Of a DNA stretch of 64,000 nt, positions 33,461 through 43,098 are shown one piece after another. Origin of the DNA: Methylumidiphilus sp963753955 (GTDB taxonomy: Bacteria > Pseudomonadota > Gammaproteobacteria > Methylococcales > Methylococcaceae). Position numbers and translations under genes: made by a program. The stretch lies in assembly GCA_963753955.1 (NCBI GenBank), contig CAVWEM010000015.1, positions 62,001 through 126,000 on the forward strand, read 5' to 3'. Within the stretch, counting starts at the first letter, position 1. Every line of letters starts with the position of its first letter. A model generated the notes under the pieces. That model was not told the DNA's origin. It saw nothing but the letters and a program-made list of their open reading frames with translations, and searched no databases.

Positions 33461-34807
33461 GTGAACGGGCCTTATTGATTGTCGAGGACGATTCCGGCCT
33501 GCGCAGCCAGTTGCGCTGGAGTTTCGACCAATTCAACTTGCACATGGCGGAGGATCGGGAATCCGCGCTGGTGGCGGTGAAAAGACACGCGCCAGCCGTG
33601 GTGACCCTGGATTTAGGGTTGCCGCCCGATCCCGGGGGGACTCGCGAGGGCTTTGCCACGCTGGCCGAAATCCTGTCCCATGCACCGCAGACAAAAGTCA
33701 TCGTGTTGACGGGCAACGACGACACGGTCAACGCGGTGAAGGCAATCGGACAGGGTGCCTATGATTTTTATCAGAAACCCGTCGATCCCGAAATCTTGTC
33801 TTTTGTCGTCGAGCGTGCCTTCCGTTTGCATGCCTTGGAGCAGGAAAACCGCAAGTTGGCGCGCATGCATTATAGCTACCCGCTGAAAGGCGTGATTGCC
33901 GCCAGTCCCCAAATGCACGAAGTTTGCCGCATTGTGGAACGCTTGGCATCCACTGACGTGACGATGCTGATCTTGGGCGAGAGTGGGACAGGCAAGGAAG
34001 TGATCGCACGTGCGCTGCACGATCTAAGTTTGCGGGCCCACAAACCGTTTGTCGCTGTGAATGCGGCCGCCATCCCTGAAAACCTGCTGGAAAGCGAACT
34101 GTTTGGCCATGAGAAAGGCGCTTTCACGGGGGCCGTGAACCAAGTCAAGGGGAAATTCGAAATGGCGGATGGCGGGACGTTTTTTCTGGATGAAATAGGC
34201 GACATTCCCTTAGGGCTACAGGCTAAATTGCTGCGGGTGTTGCAGGAGAGGGTCGTCGAACGCGTCGGCGGCAGGCAGGAGATAAAGCTGGATGTGCGGC
34301 TGATCTGCGCGACCCACAGAGACATGCGCAAGCTCATGGTGGAGGGCGGATTCCGCGAGGATTCTGTATTACCGCATCAACGAGATGATCATCAATCTGC
34401 CGCCGCTACGGGAAAGGAACGGGGATATTCCGGTTCTGGCGCGCGCTTTCTTGAGTCGTTACGCCAAGCAGATGGCGCGCAATATTTTAGGGTTCAAGGA
34501 AGACGCCATGTCCGCGCTGGAGGCATACGATTGGCCGGGAAATGTCCGCGAATTGGAACACAAGATCAAGCGGGCGGTCGTCATGGCCCAAGGGACGTTC
34601 ATTGAGTTGAAGGATTTGGAATTGGCGCCGGGCGAGAGCTGCCGCCGAATCTTGAGCTTGCGCGAGGCGCGCGAGGCTGCGGAACGGTTGGCAATTTGCA
34701 TGGCCTTAAGCGAGTCCGGGGAAAATGTATCCAAAGCGGCGGAGTTATTGGAGGTTACGCGTCCGACCCTATATGCTTTGCTGACCAAGTTTAACCTCAA
34801 GATTTAA
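33457..34807 (+). CDS. prsR: PrsR, sigma-54-type response regulator, with a frameshift
   Basis: The start is TTG 33457, overlapping the prsK stop. A receiver domain has phosphoacceptor Asp52 (VTLDLGLPP). The AAA+ domain has Walker A GESGTGKE, the sigma-54 contact GAFTGA and Walker B TFFLDEIGD. At about 34362 there is one extra T: the frame turns to DSVLPHQRDD where DLYYRINEM is expected. The following frame resumes with MIINLPPLRERNGDIPVLAR and ends in a Fis-type HTH (VSKAAELLEVTRPTLYALL). Without correction the protein lacks the last third, including DNA binding. It should control the polysaccharide/PEP-CTERM genes. Confidence 0.88.
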
Positions 34808-34840
34808 ATAACATCATTGAAACATTTTTAAGGGGGCAGC

Positions 34841-37612
34841 GTGAATAATTTAATCAAAGCAATAGCGTGGTTGCTGTTGGCGACGGGCGGCGCAGCCATG
34901 GCGGTTGCCGCCGATGTCGATCCACTGCATGAGGCTAGGCAATATCTGCAAAAGGGTGAGGCTAAAGCCGCAATCATCGAGTTGAAGAACGTATTGCAGA
35001 AGTTTCCGGAAAACGCCGAGGCCAGGCTTCTTCTGGGCGAGGGCTATATCCGCATGGGCGATGCCGGCTCCGCCGCCAAGGAGTTGGAAAAGGCCAGGGA
35101 TCTCAACCTGGCGAAGGAGAAGTGGATCAATCCGCTGGCGGAGGCTTATTTGCTGCAAAACCAACCGAAGCTATTGTTGGAGAAGCTCCAGCCGGATCCG
35201 CAGTTACCGGGGCCGGTGAATGGCAAGTTGCTGGCGTTTCGGGGTATGGCCCAACTGGGTTTGAGCGATGGGGCCAACCCGGCGCGGGAGAGTTTCAACG
35301 CCGCTTTGCAGGCCGATCCCAACAGTGTGGAGGCTTTGCTGGGGCTTGCCATGTTGGAAATGTCCAGTAAACAATACAAGCAGGCTTCCGACTACGCCAC
35401 TTCGGCAACGGCCAAGGCACCGAAAAATGCCCAGGCCTGGGTGTTGTTGGGCGAAATCAAGCGGTTGAGCGCGGACATGCCGGGGGCTTTGGAGGCTTAC
35501 TCGCACGCAATCGATTTGCAACCGGTTAACCTGAAGGCGCGGCTTGGCCGGGCTTCTGTCTATATTGCCACAGGGAAGCCGCAGGAGGCACGAAAGGATG
35601 CCGCAGAAGCGAAGAAGGTGGCGGGCGAGCTGCCTGTGGTTTTGTATACCGAGGCGGTTATAGACTTCCAGTCGAACAAGCTGGACGAGGCCAAGGAAAA
35701 CCTCGTCAAGGTGAACAGCCGTGCGCCCGAGCATTTGCCTACCCTCTATCTGCTGGGGGCCATCGCTTATCAAAAGAACGAATTGGAGCAGGCGGAACAC
35801 TATCTTTCCAAGGTGGTCTCCGTGGCTGCGGACAATTTGCCGGCAGTCAAACTGTTGGCGGCGACGCGCTTAAAGCACGGCAGCCCCGGCGAAGCCATCA
35901 AGCTGTTGCAGCCATGGGCGGAAAAAGACCAGAAGGATGCCCAATTGTTGGCTATTCTGGGGAGCGCTTACCTGAAAAACAAGCAGTACGACCAAGGGGT
36001 CACGTATCTTGGCAAGGCCGCAGATATCGCCCCCGATGTGGCTTCGGTGCGCGCCGAGTTGGGCTTGGGCAAGATTGCCGCTGGAAAAATGGAGCAAGGG
36101 GTTGACGATCTGAGAACTGCGGTCGGCATTGACCCGAACCTCATGGAGGCGGACGCGACCATCGTGCTAGCCATGATCCAGCAGAAAAAATTTGACGAAG
36201 CCATCGTCGAGGCGAACAAGCTTAAAGCCAAGCGCAAGGGTGATCCATTGGCGGACAACCTGCTGGGCACAGCCTACATGGCGAAGGGAGAGATCGGGCA
36301 TGCGCAGGAAAGCTGGCAAAACGCTTTGGCGATCAGGCCGGACTATACACCGGCAAACCTGAATTTGGCCAAACTCGCCATGAGTCAGAGCAAGCCCGAC
36401 ATCGCCACTAAGGAATATGAGAAGATTCTCAAGCTCGATGCGAACAATCTTTCCGCCCTGATCGGTTTGGCGCAGATCGCCGAATTGGGGAAGGATTATG
36501 CGAAGATGGCCAGCTTGCTGGATGACGCCAGAAAGAAAAACCCAAACGATGTGACGCCGGCCGTCATGCTGACCCGCTATTACCTGTCGCAAGGCAAGGG
36601 AAACCAAGCTTTGCAGGTTGCCAGTGACGCATTGGGAGGCAATCCAGACAACCTTGCCGCTTTGCAAAATCTTGGGGCGGCGCAAATGGGGGCGAACCAA
36701 GCGGCCAATGCCGCCACCACCTTCAGGCAATTGATTGGCAAGCTGCCTGAGAATCCGGAACTCCACCACCAGTTGGCCCAAGCACTATTCAAGCTTGGCG
36801 ACAAGGCTGGCGCGTCCAAGGAATGGGACGAGGCGCTCAAGCATGGGCCGGAGTATATTCCCGCCATGTTGGCGAGGTCGGAGCTTGCCATGCAGGATAA
36901 ACGCTATGGCGAGGTTACCAAGACCGCCGACGTGATCAAAGCCAAGTATCCCAAGTCCCCCTTGGGGTACCAGTTGGAAGGCGATGTCCAGCTCGCCCAA
37001 AAGCAGCTTGCCAAAGCGGTCGATGCCTATGCGAAAGCCTATGAGCTGGCCCCTAGTTCGTATTTGGCCCGGCGCTTATTTGTTGGGCGCCGAGAGCTGA
37101 AGCAGGATCAGGCGGCGTTTGATGGGCTGCGCCAGTGGCTGCAAAAGTCCACCCAGGATGTCGATGCATGGGGTGTGCTGGCATCGGCTTTGCAGGAAGC
37201 AGGGAAGCTCAAGGAGTCCGCCACAGCCTACGAGAAGGCATTGGGAGTGAATCCCGACAATTTGGTGTTGCAAAACAATTTGGTTTGGCTGTATCAGGAT
37301 TTGGGCGACAAGAGAGCCTTGGATCTCGCGGAAAAGCTCGCTTCCGCACCGAGCATCGAAAACAAGCCGGAGATCCTCGACACGCTCGGCTGGGTCTTCT
37401 TGCAAAACGGCAAGGAGGACAAGGGTTTGGTTTTGCTGCAACAGGCGGCCCTGCAGGATGCTGGCAATATCCACATTCGCTTCCATTTGGCGTCCGCATT
37501 CGCGAAAGCAGGGAAGAAGGGGGAGGCCAGAAAAGAGCTGGAGCGTTTGCTTAAGGAAAATAAGTCGTTTCCCGAGCGGATACAGGCTGAGGAAATGCTG
37601 AAGGGATTGTAG
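34841..37612 (+). CDS. prsT: PrsT, XrtA/PEP-CTERM system TPR lipoprotein-like protein
   Basis: A GTG start at 34841, with an AAGGGGG ribosome site, opens a 923 aa protein. It has a signal peptide (MNNLIKAIAWLLLATGGAAM and a few more) and then tandem TPR-type helical repeats over almost its whole length. This is the PrsT form associated with prsK and prsR. No lipobox Cys is evident, so the label lipoprotein may not apply here. It is probably a periplasmic scaffold in polysaccharide export. It lies 33 bases after prsR. Confidence 0.88.
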   Translation: MNNLIKAIAWLLLATGGAAMAVAADVDPLHEARQYLQKGEAKAAIIELKNVLQKFPENAEARLLLGEGYIRMGDAGSAAKELEKARDLNLAKEKWINPLAEAYLLQNQPKLLLEKLQPDPQLPGPVNGKLLAFRGMAQLGLSDGANPARESFNAALQADPNSVEALLGLAMLEMSSKQYKQASDYATSATAKAPKNAQAWVLLGEIKRLSADMPGALEAYSHAIDLQPVNLKARLGRASVYIATGKPQEARKDAAEAKKVAGELPVVLYTEAVIDFQSNKLDEAKENLVKVNSRAPEHLPTLYLLGAIAYQKNELEQAEHYLSKVVSVAADNLPAVKLLAATRLKHGSPGEAIKLLQPWAEKDQKDAQLLAILGSAYLKNKQYDQGVTYLGKAADIAPDVASVRAELGLGKIAAGKMEQGVDDLRTAVGIDPNLMEADATIVLAMIQQKKFDEAIVEANKLKAKRKGDPLADNLLGTAYMAKGEIGHAQESWQNALAIRPDYTPANLNLAKLAMSQSKPDIATKEYEKILKLDANNLSALIGLAQIAELGKDYAKMASLLDDARKKNPNDVTPAVMLTRYYLSQGKGNQALQVASDALGGNPDNLAALQNLGAAQMGANQAANAATTFRQLIGKLPENPELHHQLAQALFKLGDKAGASKEWDEALKHGPEYIPAMLARSELAMQDKRYGEVTKTADVIKAKYPKSPLGYQLEGDVQLAQKQLAKAVDAYAKAYELAPSSYLARRLFVGRRELKQDQAAFDGLRQWLQKSTQDVDAWGVLASALQEAGKLKESATAYEKALGVNPDNLVLQNNLVWLYQDLGDKRALDLAEKLASAPSIENKPEILDTLGWVFLQNGKEDKGLVLLQQAALQDAGNIHIRFHLASAFAKAGKKGEARKELERLLKENKSFPERIQAEEMLKGL

Positions 37613-37746
37613 CCTTCAGGGTGCCGTTCCCGCCCGCCTGTTTAGCGGTCGGGAGGCGCTTGCAAGGAGGGCGGGCTGAATCGGTGCTTTCATGTGCTGG
37701 GGGGAGTTGATAGAATTCGGCCAATACGAACTATCGACAATCGCCC

Positions 37747-38511
37747 ATGGGGGCCAAAGAATTCCTAATCAATCCAAAATTTATGGCAAAGTTCAACGAA
37801 AGCGAAAATCTGCACCAGCATATTTCAAAGCAATATGACCACGAATTGCTGGATGTTCGCAGTCGTGTCCTAGCCTTGGGAGGGGTTGTAGAGGCGCAAA
37901 TTGAGGCGGCGGTCAAGGCCGTGGTCGAACTTGATGTGGAACTGGCCCGACGCGTCATCAAGGACGATTCCAAGGTCAACGCCCTTGAAGTCTCCATCGA
38001 CGAAGAATGCACCCAAATTTTGGCGCTTAGGCAGCCGACCGCACGCGATTTGCGTTTGGTGGTCGGCGTCATCAAGACCATCACCGATCTCGAACGCATC
38101 GGCGACGAGGCCAAGCGTATCGCCCGCCATGCCATTGATTTGGCCTCCCGCTCCCCCAGGAAGGATCAACTGATGGAACTCGAACAGTTGGCCAGGCATG
38201 TGCAGAGTTTGCTGCGTGACGCATTGGATGCGTTCGCCCGCATGGATGTGGATGCCGCCTTGCGGGTGGTGCACGAGGATAAGCAGGTGGACAAAGAGTA
38301 TGAAGGCATCATGCGCCAGCAGATCACCTATATGATGGAGGACTCCAGCGCCATCCTGGTCTGTTTGGACATTATGTGGTCTGCCCGCTCCTTGGAGCGG
38401 ATTGGCGACCGTTCCTGCAATATATGCGAATACGTCATTTATTATGCCAAGGGTAAAAACATCCGCCATATCAGCCTTGAGCAGGTCGAGAAAGATCTGC
38501 TTGAGGGCTAG
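37747..38511 (+). CDS. phoU: PhoU, phosphate transport regulator
   Basis: The 254 aa protein has two PhoU repeats of three helices each, with the metal-binding motifs DLRLVVGVIKTITDLERIGD and IMWSARSLERIGDRSCNICE. PhoU links the Pst transporter to the PhoR kinase and damps the phosphate regulon. No pst, phoB or phoR genes are in the window, so this is a separate copy. The start could be ATG 37747 or ATG 37783 (MAKFNESENLHQH); the latter resembles family N-termini better. Confidence 0.95.
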   Translation: MGAKEFLINPKFMAKFNESENLHQHISKQYDHELLDVRSRVLALGGVVEAQIEAAVKAVVELDVELARRVIKDDSKVNALEVSIDEECTQILALRQPTARDLRLVVGVIKTITDLERIGDEAKRIARHAIDLASRSPRKDQLMELEQLARHVQSLLRDALDAFARMDVDAALRVVHEDKQVDKEYEGIMRQQITYMMEDSSAILVCLDIMWSARSLERIGDRSCNICEYVIYYAKGKNIRHISLEQVEKDLLEG

Positions 38512-38565
38512 TTCTCACATGATCCAAAACCCCATCCCGCCCACTGTGCTGTTTGTCCCCTGCCA

Positions 38566-41058
38566 ATGAACCGCCTCGGATTTGCTGTCTTTTTCCTGTT
38601 GGCGATGCTCCTTACGCCCCCGGTCTGGCCGGGTTCTTCCTTTGTGATCCACGATATCCGGATCGAGGGCTTGCAGCGCATCTCGGCGGGAACGGTGTTC
38701 AATTACCTGCCGGTCAAGGTGGGTGACAGCTTCGATCAAAACGATTCCTCCGCAGTCATCAAGGCGCTGTTTAAGACGGGGTTTTTCAAGGATGTCCGCT
38801 TGGGGCGGGAACGCGATGCCTTGGTGGTGGTCGTGGAGGAGCGCCCTTCCATCGCCAGCGTCAAGATAGAAGGCAACAAGGACATCGGCACGGAAGACCT
38901 GAACAAGGGGCTCAAAAACATAGGCTTGGCGGAGGGCCGCGTGTTTGACCGGCAGATTCTGGACAAAGTCGAGCAGGAATTGCACAGGCAGTATTACAGC
39001 CGCGGCAAATATGGCTTGAAGATTGACAGCGAAGTGAAAGACATGTCCCGCAACCGGGTGGCTGTCACTTTGAAGATTTCCGAGGGCAAGGTCGCCAAGA
39101 TCAAGCAAATCAATATCGTCGGCAACAAGTCCTTCGAGGATGGTGATTTGCTGAAGGTTTTTGAGCTAGGCACCTCCAACCTGATCTCTTTCTACACCAA
39201 GAACGACCAATACTCCAAGCAAAAGCTTTCCGCCGACTTGGAGCGGCTGCGCTCCTATTACATGGATCGGGGATACATCAATTTCGACATTGAGTCCACG
39301 CAGGTTTCCATCACCCCGAATAAGAAGGAAATTTACATTACCATCAACGTCAAGGAGGGCGATATTTTCGCCGTCAACGAAGTGAAGTTGACCGGCAGGA
39401 CCATTGTTCCACCGGAAGAGTTGACCCCTCTGGTGCAGATCGGCCCTACCGACACCTTTTCCCGCAAGCTTGCGACGGAGACCTCCAAGGCTATTTCTGA
39501 CCGTTTGGGGGACGATGGATATATTTTCGCCAACGTCAATATGGTTCCCGACATCGACATGGCGAAAAAGACCGTCAACATCACTTTTTTCGTCGATCCG
39601 GGCAAGCAGGTTTACGTGCGCCGCATCAATATGCAGGGCAACACGAAGACGCGTGACGAAGTGTTGCGTCGGGAAATGCGGCAAATGGAAGCGGCTTGGG
39701 CATCGACCACCAAGATCCAGCGCTCGAAGACCCGTCTTGAGCGGCTGGGCTATTTCCAGGAGGTGAACGTGGAGACGCCCGCCGTGCCGGGCACATCCGA
39801 CCAGATTGATGTGAACTACACCGTGGTCGAGAAGCAATCCGGCAACCTCTCGGCGGGCGTGGGGTATTCACAGGTGCAGGGCATCATCTTCAACGCCAGC
39901 GTGACCCAGGACAATGTCTTCGGCTCCGGCAAGCGGGTGAACTTCACCTTCAACAACAGTGCCTACAGCACGATGTACAATGTCGGCTATTCCAATCCGT
40001 ACGCCACTTTGGACGGTGTCAGCAGCGGCTGGAACATCAGCTACCGCAAAACCAACGCCTACCAGGCGAACCTCGCCAGCTATACCACCAACGTTTTCTC
40101 GGTGGCAGGGAACTGGGGGCTTCCGCTGGGCGAGTTCAGCAGCCTGCGCCTGAACCTGGATTATGAACACACCATCCTGAATGCTGCGGTAAACTCAGGA
40201 TATTGTTCCTTGACCCCCTCGGTGCCGGTGTACCCAACCGATGCAAACCCCACGCCTTGCGGCACCGATGCCACTGTCAACGCTTATGTGCCCCAGACCT
40301 ACGCCAGCTCGCAACAGATTACGCAGTTCATCGCCCAGAACGGGGATACATTCAACACCTATTCGGTGGGCATGGGATACGTGCATGACACCCTGAACCG
40401 GGCGCTTTTCGCCAACAATGGCGGCTCGCAGACTGTATCAGTGCTGGGTACGGTGCCATTCAGCGACCTCACCTATTACAAGGCCAGCGTCAGCGCGGTG
40501 CAATATTTCCCTCTCGCCAGGGATCTCACTTTAATGCTCAAGGGGGATGTCGCTTACGGCAATGCCTACGGCTCCACCAAGGGCGGGCTGCCGTTTTTCG
40601 AGCATTATTTTGCCGGAGGACCGTTGTCGGTGCGCGGTTTCATGGCCAATACCCTGGGTCCGCGGGATACCCCTTCGACTATAGGCTTGCAAAACGGTCA
40701 ACAACCGCGTCCTTTTGGCGGCGCGAGCAAGCTTGTCAGCACGGCGGAATTGCTATTCCCGGTTCCTTTCATGGCGGACAGCAAGAGCATTCGGCTGGGG
40801 GCTTTCTTCGACGCCGGCAATGTGTTCGCCAATGGCTTCGATCTTGGCCAGTTGCGCTATTCGACCGGGCTTTCCGCCAAGTGGTTGTCGCCCTTCGGCG
40901 CGTTGACCTTCAGCATTGCCCAGCCGCTCAACGCCAAGACCGAATGTTATGGTAATAACCCGGTGAGCAATACCACCTGTCCCAACGGAATCGGTCCTGG
41001 AACCGCTGTCGCGGATCAGGTGCAGCGCTTCCAGTTTTCCTTCGGGCAGGGGTTTTGA
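38566..41058 (+). CDS. bamA: BamA, outer-membrane protein assembly factor
   Basis: The 830 aa protein has a signal peptide, five POTRA domains (about 25-425) starting with VIHDIRIEGLQRISAGTVFN, and a 16-strand C-terminal barrel. The barrel includes the VRGF motif (PLSVRGFMANTLGP) and the C-terminal Phe (FSFGQGF). BamA inserts beta-barrel proteins into the outer membrane. It is followed by skp, fabZ, lpxA and rnhB, part of the conserved envelope cluster. lpxD, usually between skp and fabZ, is absent. Confidence 0.97.
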   Translation: MNRLGFAVFFLLAMLLTPPVWPGSSFVIHDIRIEGLQRISAGTVFNYLPVKVGDSFDQNDSSAVIKALFKTGFFKDVRLGRERDALVVVVEERPSIASVKIEGNKDIGTEDLNKGLKNIGLAEGRVFDRQILDKVEQELHRQYYSRGKYGLKIDSEVKDMSRNRVAVTLKISEGKVAKIKQINIVGNKSFEDGDLLKVFELGTSNLISFYTKNDQYSKQKLSADLERLRSYYMDRGYINFDIESTQVSITPNKKEIYITINVKEGDIFAVNEVKLTGRTIVPPEELTPLVQIGPTDTFSRKLATETSKAISDRLGDDGYIFANVNMVPDIDMAKKTVNITFFVDPGKQVYVRRINMQGNTKTRDEVLRREMRQMEAAWASTTKIQRSKTRLERLGYFQEVNVETPAVPGTSDQIDVNYTVVEKQSGNLSAGVGYSQVQGIIFNASVTQDNVFGSGKRVNFTFNNSAYSTMYNVGYSNPYATLDGVSSGWNISYRKTNAYQANLASYTTNVFSVAGNWGLPLGEFSSLRLNLDYEHTILNAAVNSGYCSLTPSVPVYPTDANPTPCGTDATVNAYVPQTYASSQQITQFIAQNGDTFNTYSVGMGYVHDTLNRALFANNGGSQTVSVLGTVPFSDLTYYKASVSAVQYFPLARDLTLMLKGDVAYGNAYGSTKGGLPFFEHYFAGGPLSVRGFMANTLGPRDTPSTIGLQNGQQPRPFGGASKLVSTAELLFPVPFMADSKSIRLGAFFDAGNVFANGFDLGQLRYSTGLSAKWLSPFGALTFSIAQPLNAKTECYGNNPVSNTTCPNGIGPGTAVADQVQRFQFSFGQGF

Positions 41059-41112
41059 GCTTTGGCATAAGGATGTCTGCGGCAATTGTTCGTCCGTTGC
41101 GCAGGGTTCTTG

Positions 41113-41118
41113 TATAAT
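41113..41118 (+). promoter_or_regulatory. Possible -10 box before skp
   Basis: A TATAAT lies 126 bases before the skp ATG in the 185-bp bamA-skp gap. No convincing -35 at standard spacing was found. An extra promoter here would be plausible because the gap is unusually wide for this cluster. Confidence 0.3.
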
Positions 41119-41243
41119 GGCTCCCCGAATGAGCCGGAACAAAGCCGGTTTGGTGCCGCACACTAGCGTACCGAAGACCCCATTGCCAGCGTATGCCGCC
41201 TTTGCCAATTATTCAACCTATTGATTTGGAGTGAGATTTGAAT

Positions 41244-41834
41244 ATGTCTAAAACGAGCTTGTGGTGTGTGCTGTTGGGTTTTTTATTAGCCTTGAATGCC
41301 GGATTCGCGGCGGCTGAACCCGCAGCAGATTCCGATTCTGCCAACGGTGGCGGGCGCGGTCAGGCGTCGGGCCTGAAGATCGGCGTCGTCGATGTCATGT
41401 CCTTGATTGAAAAGTCTTCTCAAGGCGAACAGGCTAGAAAAACCATGGAGCGTGAATTCAAGCCCCGTGAGACCAAGCTGAACAGCGAGAAAGAGGAGAT
41501 CACCAAGATGCGGGATCGCCTTGCCAAGGAGGCCGAGGTGATGAGCGAAGACGAACAAAAGAAACAGACCAAGGAACTCCTCAAACGCATCGATGAGGTC
41601 CGTGGCGTGGAAGAAAAATTAAGGCGGGACTTCAACGAGACCCGCAACGAGGAAATGGCGAAGCTGCAAAAGTCCATCAGCGAAGCCATCCAGTCCCTGG
41701 CGAGGGAAGAGCGCTTTGATTTGATTTTATCCTCCGAAGGCGTGGCCTTCGCCGGGGAAGCGATCAATGTAACGACCAAGGTTGCCAGCCGGTTGGAAGG
41801 CGGCGTGGTCTCCTCCAAAGGCTCGAAGCGATAA
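41244..41834 (+). CDS. skp: Skp/OmpH-family periplasmic chaperone
   Basis: From ATG 41244 (MSKTSLWCVLLGFLLALNAG) with GGAGTGAG upstream the protein is 196 aa. A signal peptide (to about 24) and a short low-complexity stretch precede the Skp domain: LKIGVVDVMSLIEKSSQGEQ, long charged coiled-coil arms, and ERFDLILSSEGVAFAGEAIN. Skp is a trimer holding unfolded outer-membrane proteins in the periplasm for delivery to BamA, which is encoded just upstream. Confidence 0.92.
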   Translation: MSKTSLWCVLLGFLLALNAGFAAAEPAADSDSANGGGRGQASGLKIGVVDVMSLIEKSSQGEQARKTMEREFKPRETKLNSEKEEITKMRDRLAKEAEVMSEDEQKKQTKELLKRIDEVRGVEEKLRRDFNETRNEEMAKLQKSISEAIQSLAREERFDLILSSEGVAFAGEAINVTTKVASRLEGGVVSSKGSKR

Positions 41835-41890
41835 TCAGCCCCCCGCATCCTTATCCCCCAGCATTAACTTTTTTCAAGGAAAAAAACGCA

Positions 41891-42331
41891 TTGGATATTC
41901 AAGAAATAAAGGAATTCCTGCCGCATCGATACCCCTTTCTGCTGGTTGACCGTGTCTTAGAATGCGAGCCGGGGAAGCGTCTGCTGGCCATCAAAAATGT
42001 GACGTTCAACGAGCCATTCTTCCAGGGGCATTTCCCCGGGCTTCCCATCATGCCGGGCGTTCTCATCATTGAGGCGATGGCCCAGGCGACCGGCCTGTTG
42101 GCGGGTAACTCGGCACCGGATGTGCTTGGGAAAGGCAAGACTTACTATTTGGTGGGACTGGATAAGGTTCGGTTTAAGCGCCCCGTGGTGCCGGGAGACC
42201 AACTCAGGCTGGAGGCATGTTATATACGCCACAAGCGGAATATTTGGGCCTTCCAATGCCGCGCCGAGGTGGATGGAGATCTCGTGGCCAGTGCGGAAAT
42301 CATGTGCGCAGCCGCGGAGCAGAGTTCTTGA
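41891..42331 (+). CDS. fabZ: FabZ, 3-hydroxyacyl-ACP dehydratase
   Basis: The start is TTG 41891 (MDIQEIKEFLPHRYPFLLVD), giving 146 aa. It has the hot-dog fold signature with catalytic His in GHFPGLPIMPGVLIIEAMAQ and the Glu in the same stretch. It dehydrates 3-hydroxyacyl-ACP in fatty acid elongation and shapes the pool available to LpxA. Its stop overlaps the lpxA TTG start by 3 bases, so the two are coupled. Confidence 0.95.
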   Translation: MDIQEIKEFLPHRYPFLLVDRVLECEPGKRLLAIKNVTFNEPFFQGHFPGLPIMPGVLIIEAMAQATGLLAGNSAPDVLGKGKTYYLVGLDKVRFKRPVVPGDQLRLEACYIRHKRNIWAFQCRAEVDGDLVASAEIMCAAAEQSS

Positions 42332-43098
42332 TTCATTCGACAGCGATCATTGATCCTTCCGCCGAACTGGCGGATGACGTGAGTGTCGGACCCTACAGCA
42401 TCGTCGGCCCCGGCGTCCAGATCGGTGCGGGCACAATCCTAGGTTCCCATGTGGTCCTCAAGGGGCCGACGCGGATTGGCAAGAACAACCGGATATTCCA
42501 GTTTGCCTCGGTGGGCGAGGACACGCAGGACATGAAATATCGTGGCGAGCCTACCCGCCTGGATATCGGCGACCGCAACATCATCCGCGAATTCTGCACA
42601 CTCCACCGGGGTACGGCGCAGGACAAGTCGCTGACCAAGGTGGGTGACGACAATCTGTTCATGGCCTACTCGCATGTCGCCCATGACTGCATCGTGGGCA
42701 ACCATGTGATCATGGCCAATGCCGCTTCCATTGCCGGGCATGTGTTGGTCGAGGATTACGCTATCCTCGGCGGCTTTTCCCTGGTGCATCAATTTTGTAA
42801 AATCGGCAAGCACAGTTTTTCGGCGATGGGCAGCGTCATTTCCCGTGACATACCCCCTTATGTATTGGTGGGCGGGCAGCCGACCAAGCCGCACGGCATC
42901 AACGCCGTCGGGCTGGAACGGAAAGGTTTTAGCCAGGACGCGATCCGCCAAGTCAAGAAGGCTTATAAAATCGTCTTCAAATCAGGTTTGAAGCTGGAAG
43001 ACGCCATCGGCGCGTTGGAAGAAATGGCCGAAGAGACGCCAGAAATCCATTGCCTAGTCAATTTTCTCAAGCAAACCCAGCGCAGCATCCTGCGCTGA
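42328..43098 (+). CDS. lpxA: LpxA, UDP-N-acetylglucosamine acyltransferase
   Basis: The TTG at 42328 overlaps the fabZ stop and gives the normal N-terminus LIHSTAIIDPSAELADDVSV and length (256 aa). Hexapeptide repeats form the left-handed beta helix; the catalytic His lies in MAYSHVAHDCIVGNHVIMAN. The C-terminal helical domain ends NFLKQTQRSILR. It adds the first acyl chain in lipid A synthesis. A longer open frame from 42217 overlaps fabZ and is rejected. lpxB, its usual neighbour, is not here. Confidence 0.93.
   Translation: MIHSTAIIDPSAELADDVSVGPYSIVGPGVQIGAGTILGSHVVLKGPTRIGKNNRIFQFASVGEDTQDMKYRGEPTRLDIGDRNIIREFCTLHRGTAQDKSLTKVGDDNLFMAYSHVAHDCIVGNHVIMANAASIAGHVLVEDYAILGGFSLVHQFCKIGKHSFSAMGSVISRDIPPYVLVGGQPTKPHGINAVGLERKGFSQDAIRQVKKAYKIVFKSGLKLEDAIGALEEMAEETPEIHCLVNFLKQTQRSILR

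Noticed and set aside
42217..42327. N-terminal extension of lpxA
   Set aside because: It lies within fabZ in another frame; TTG 42328 gives the standard LpxA length.
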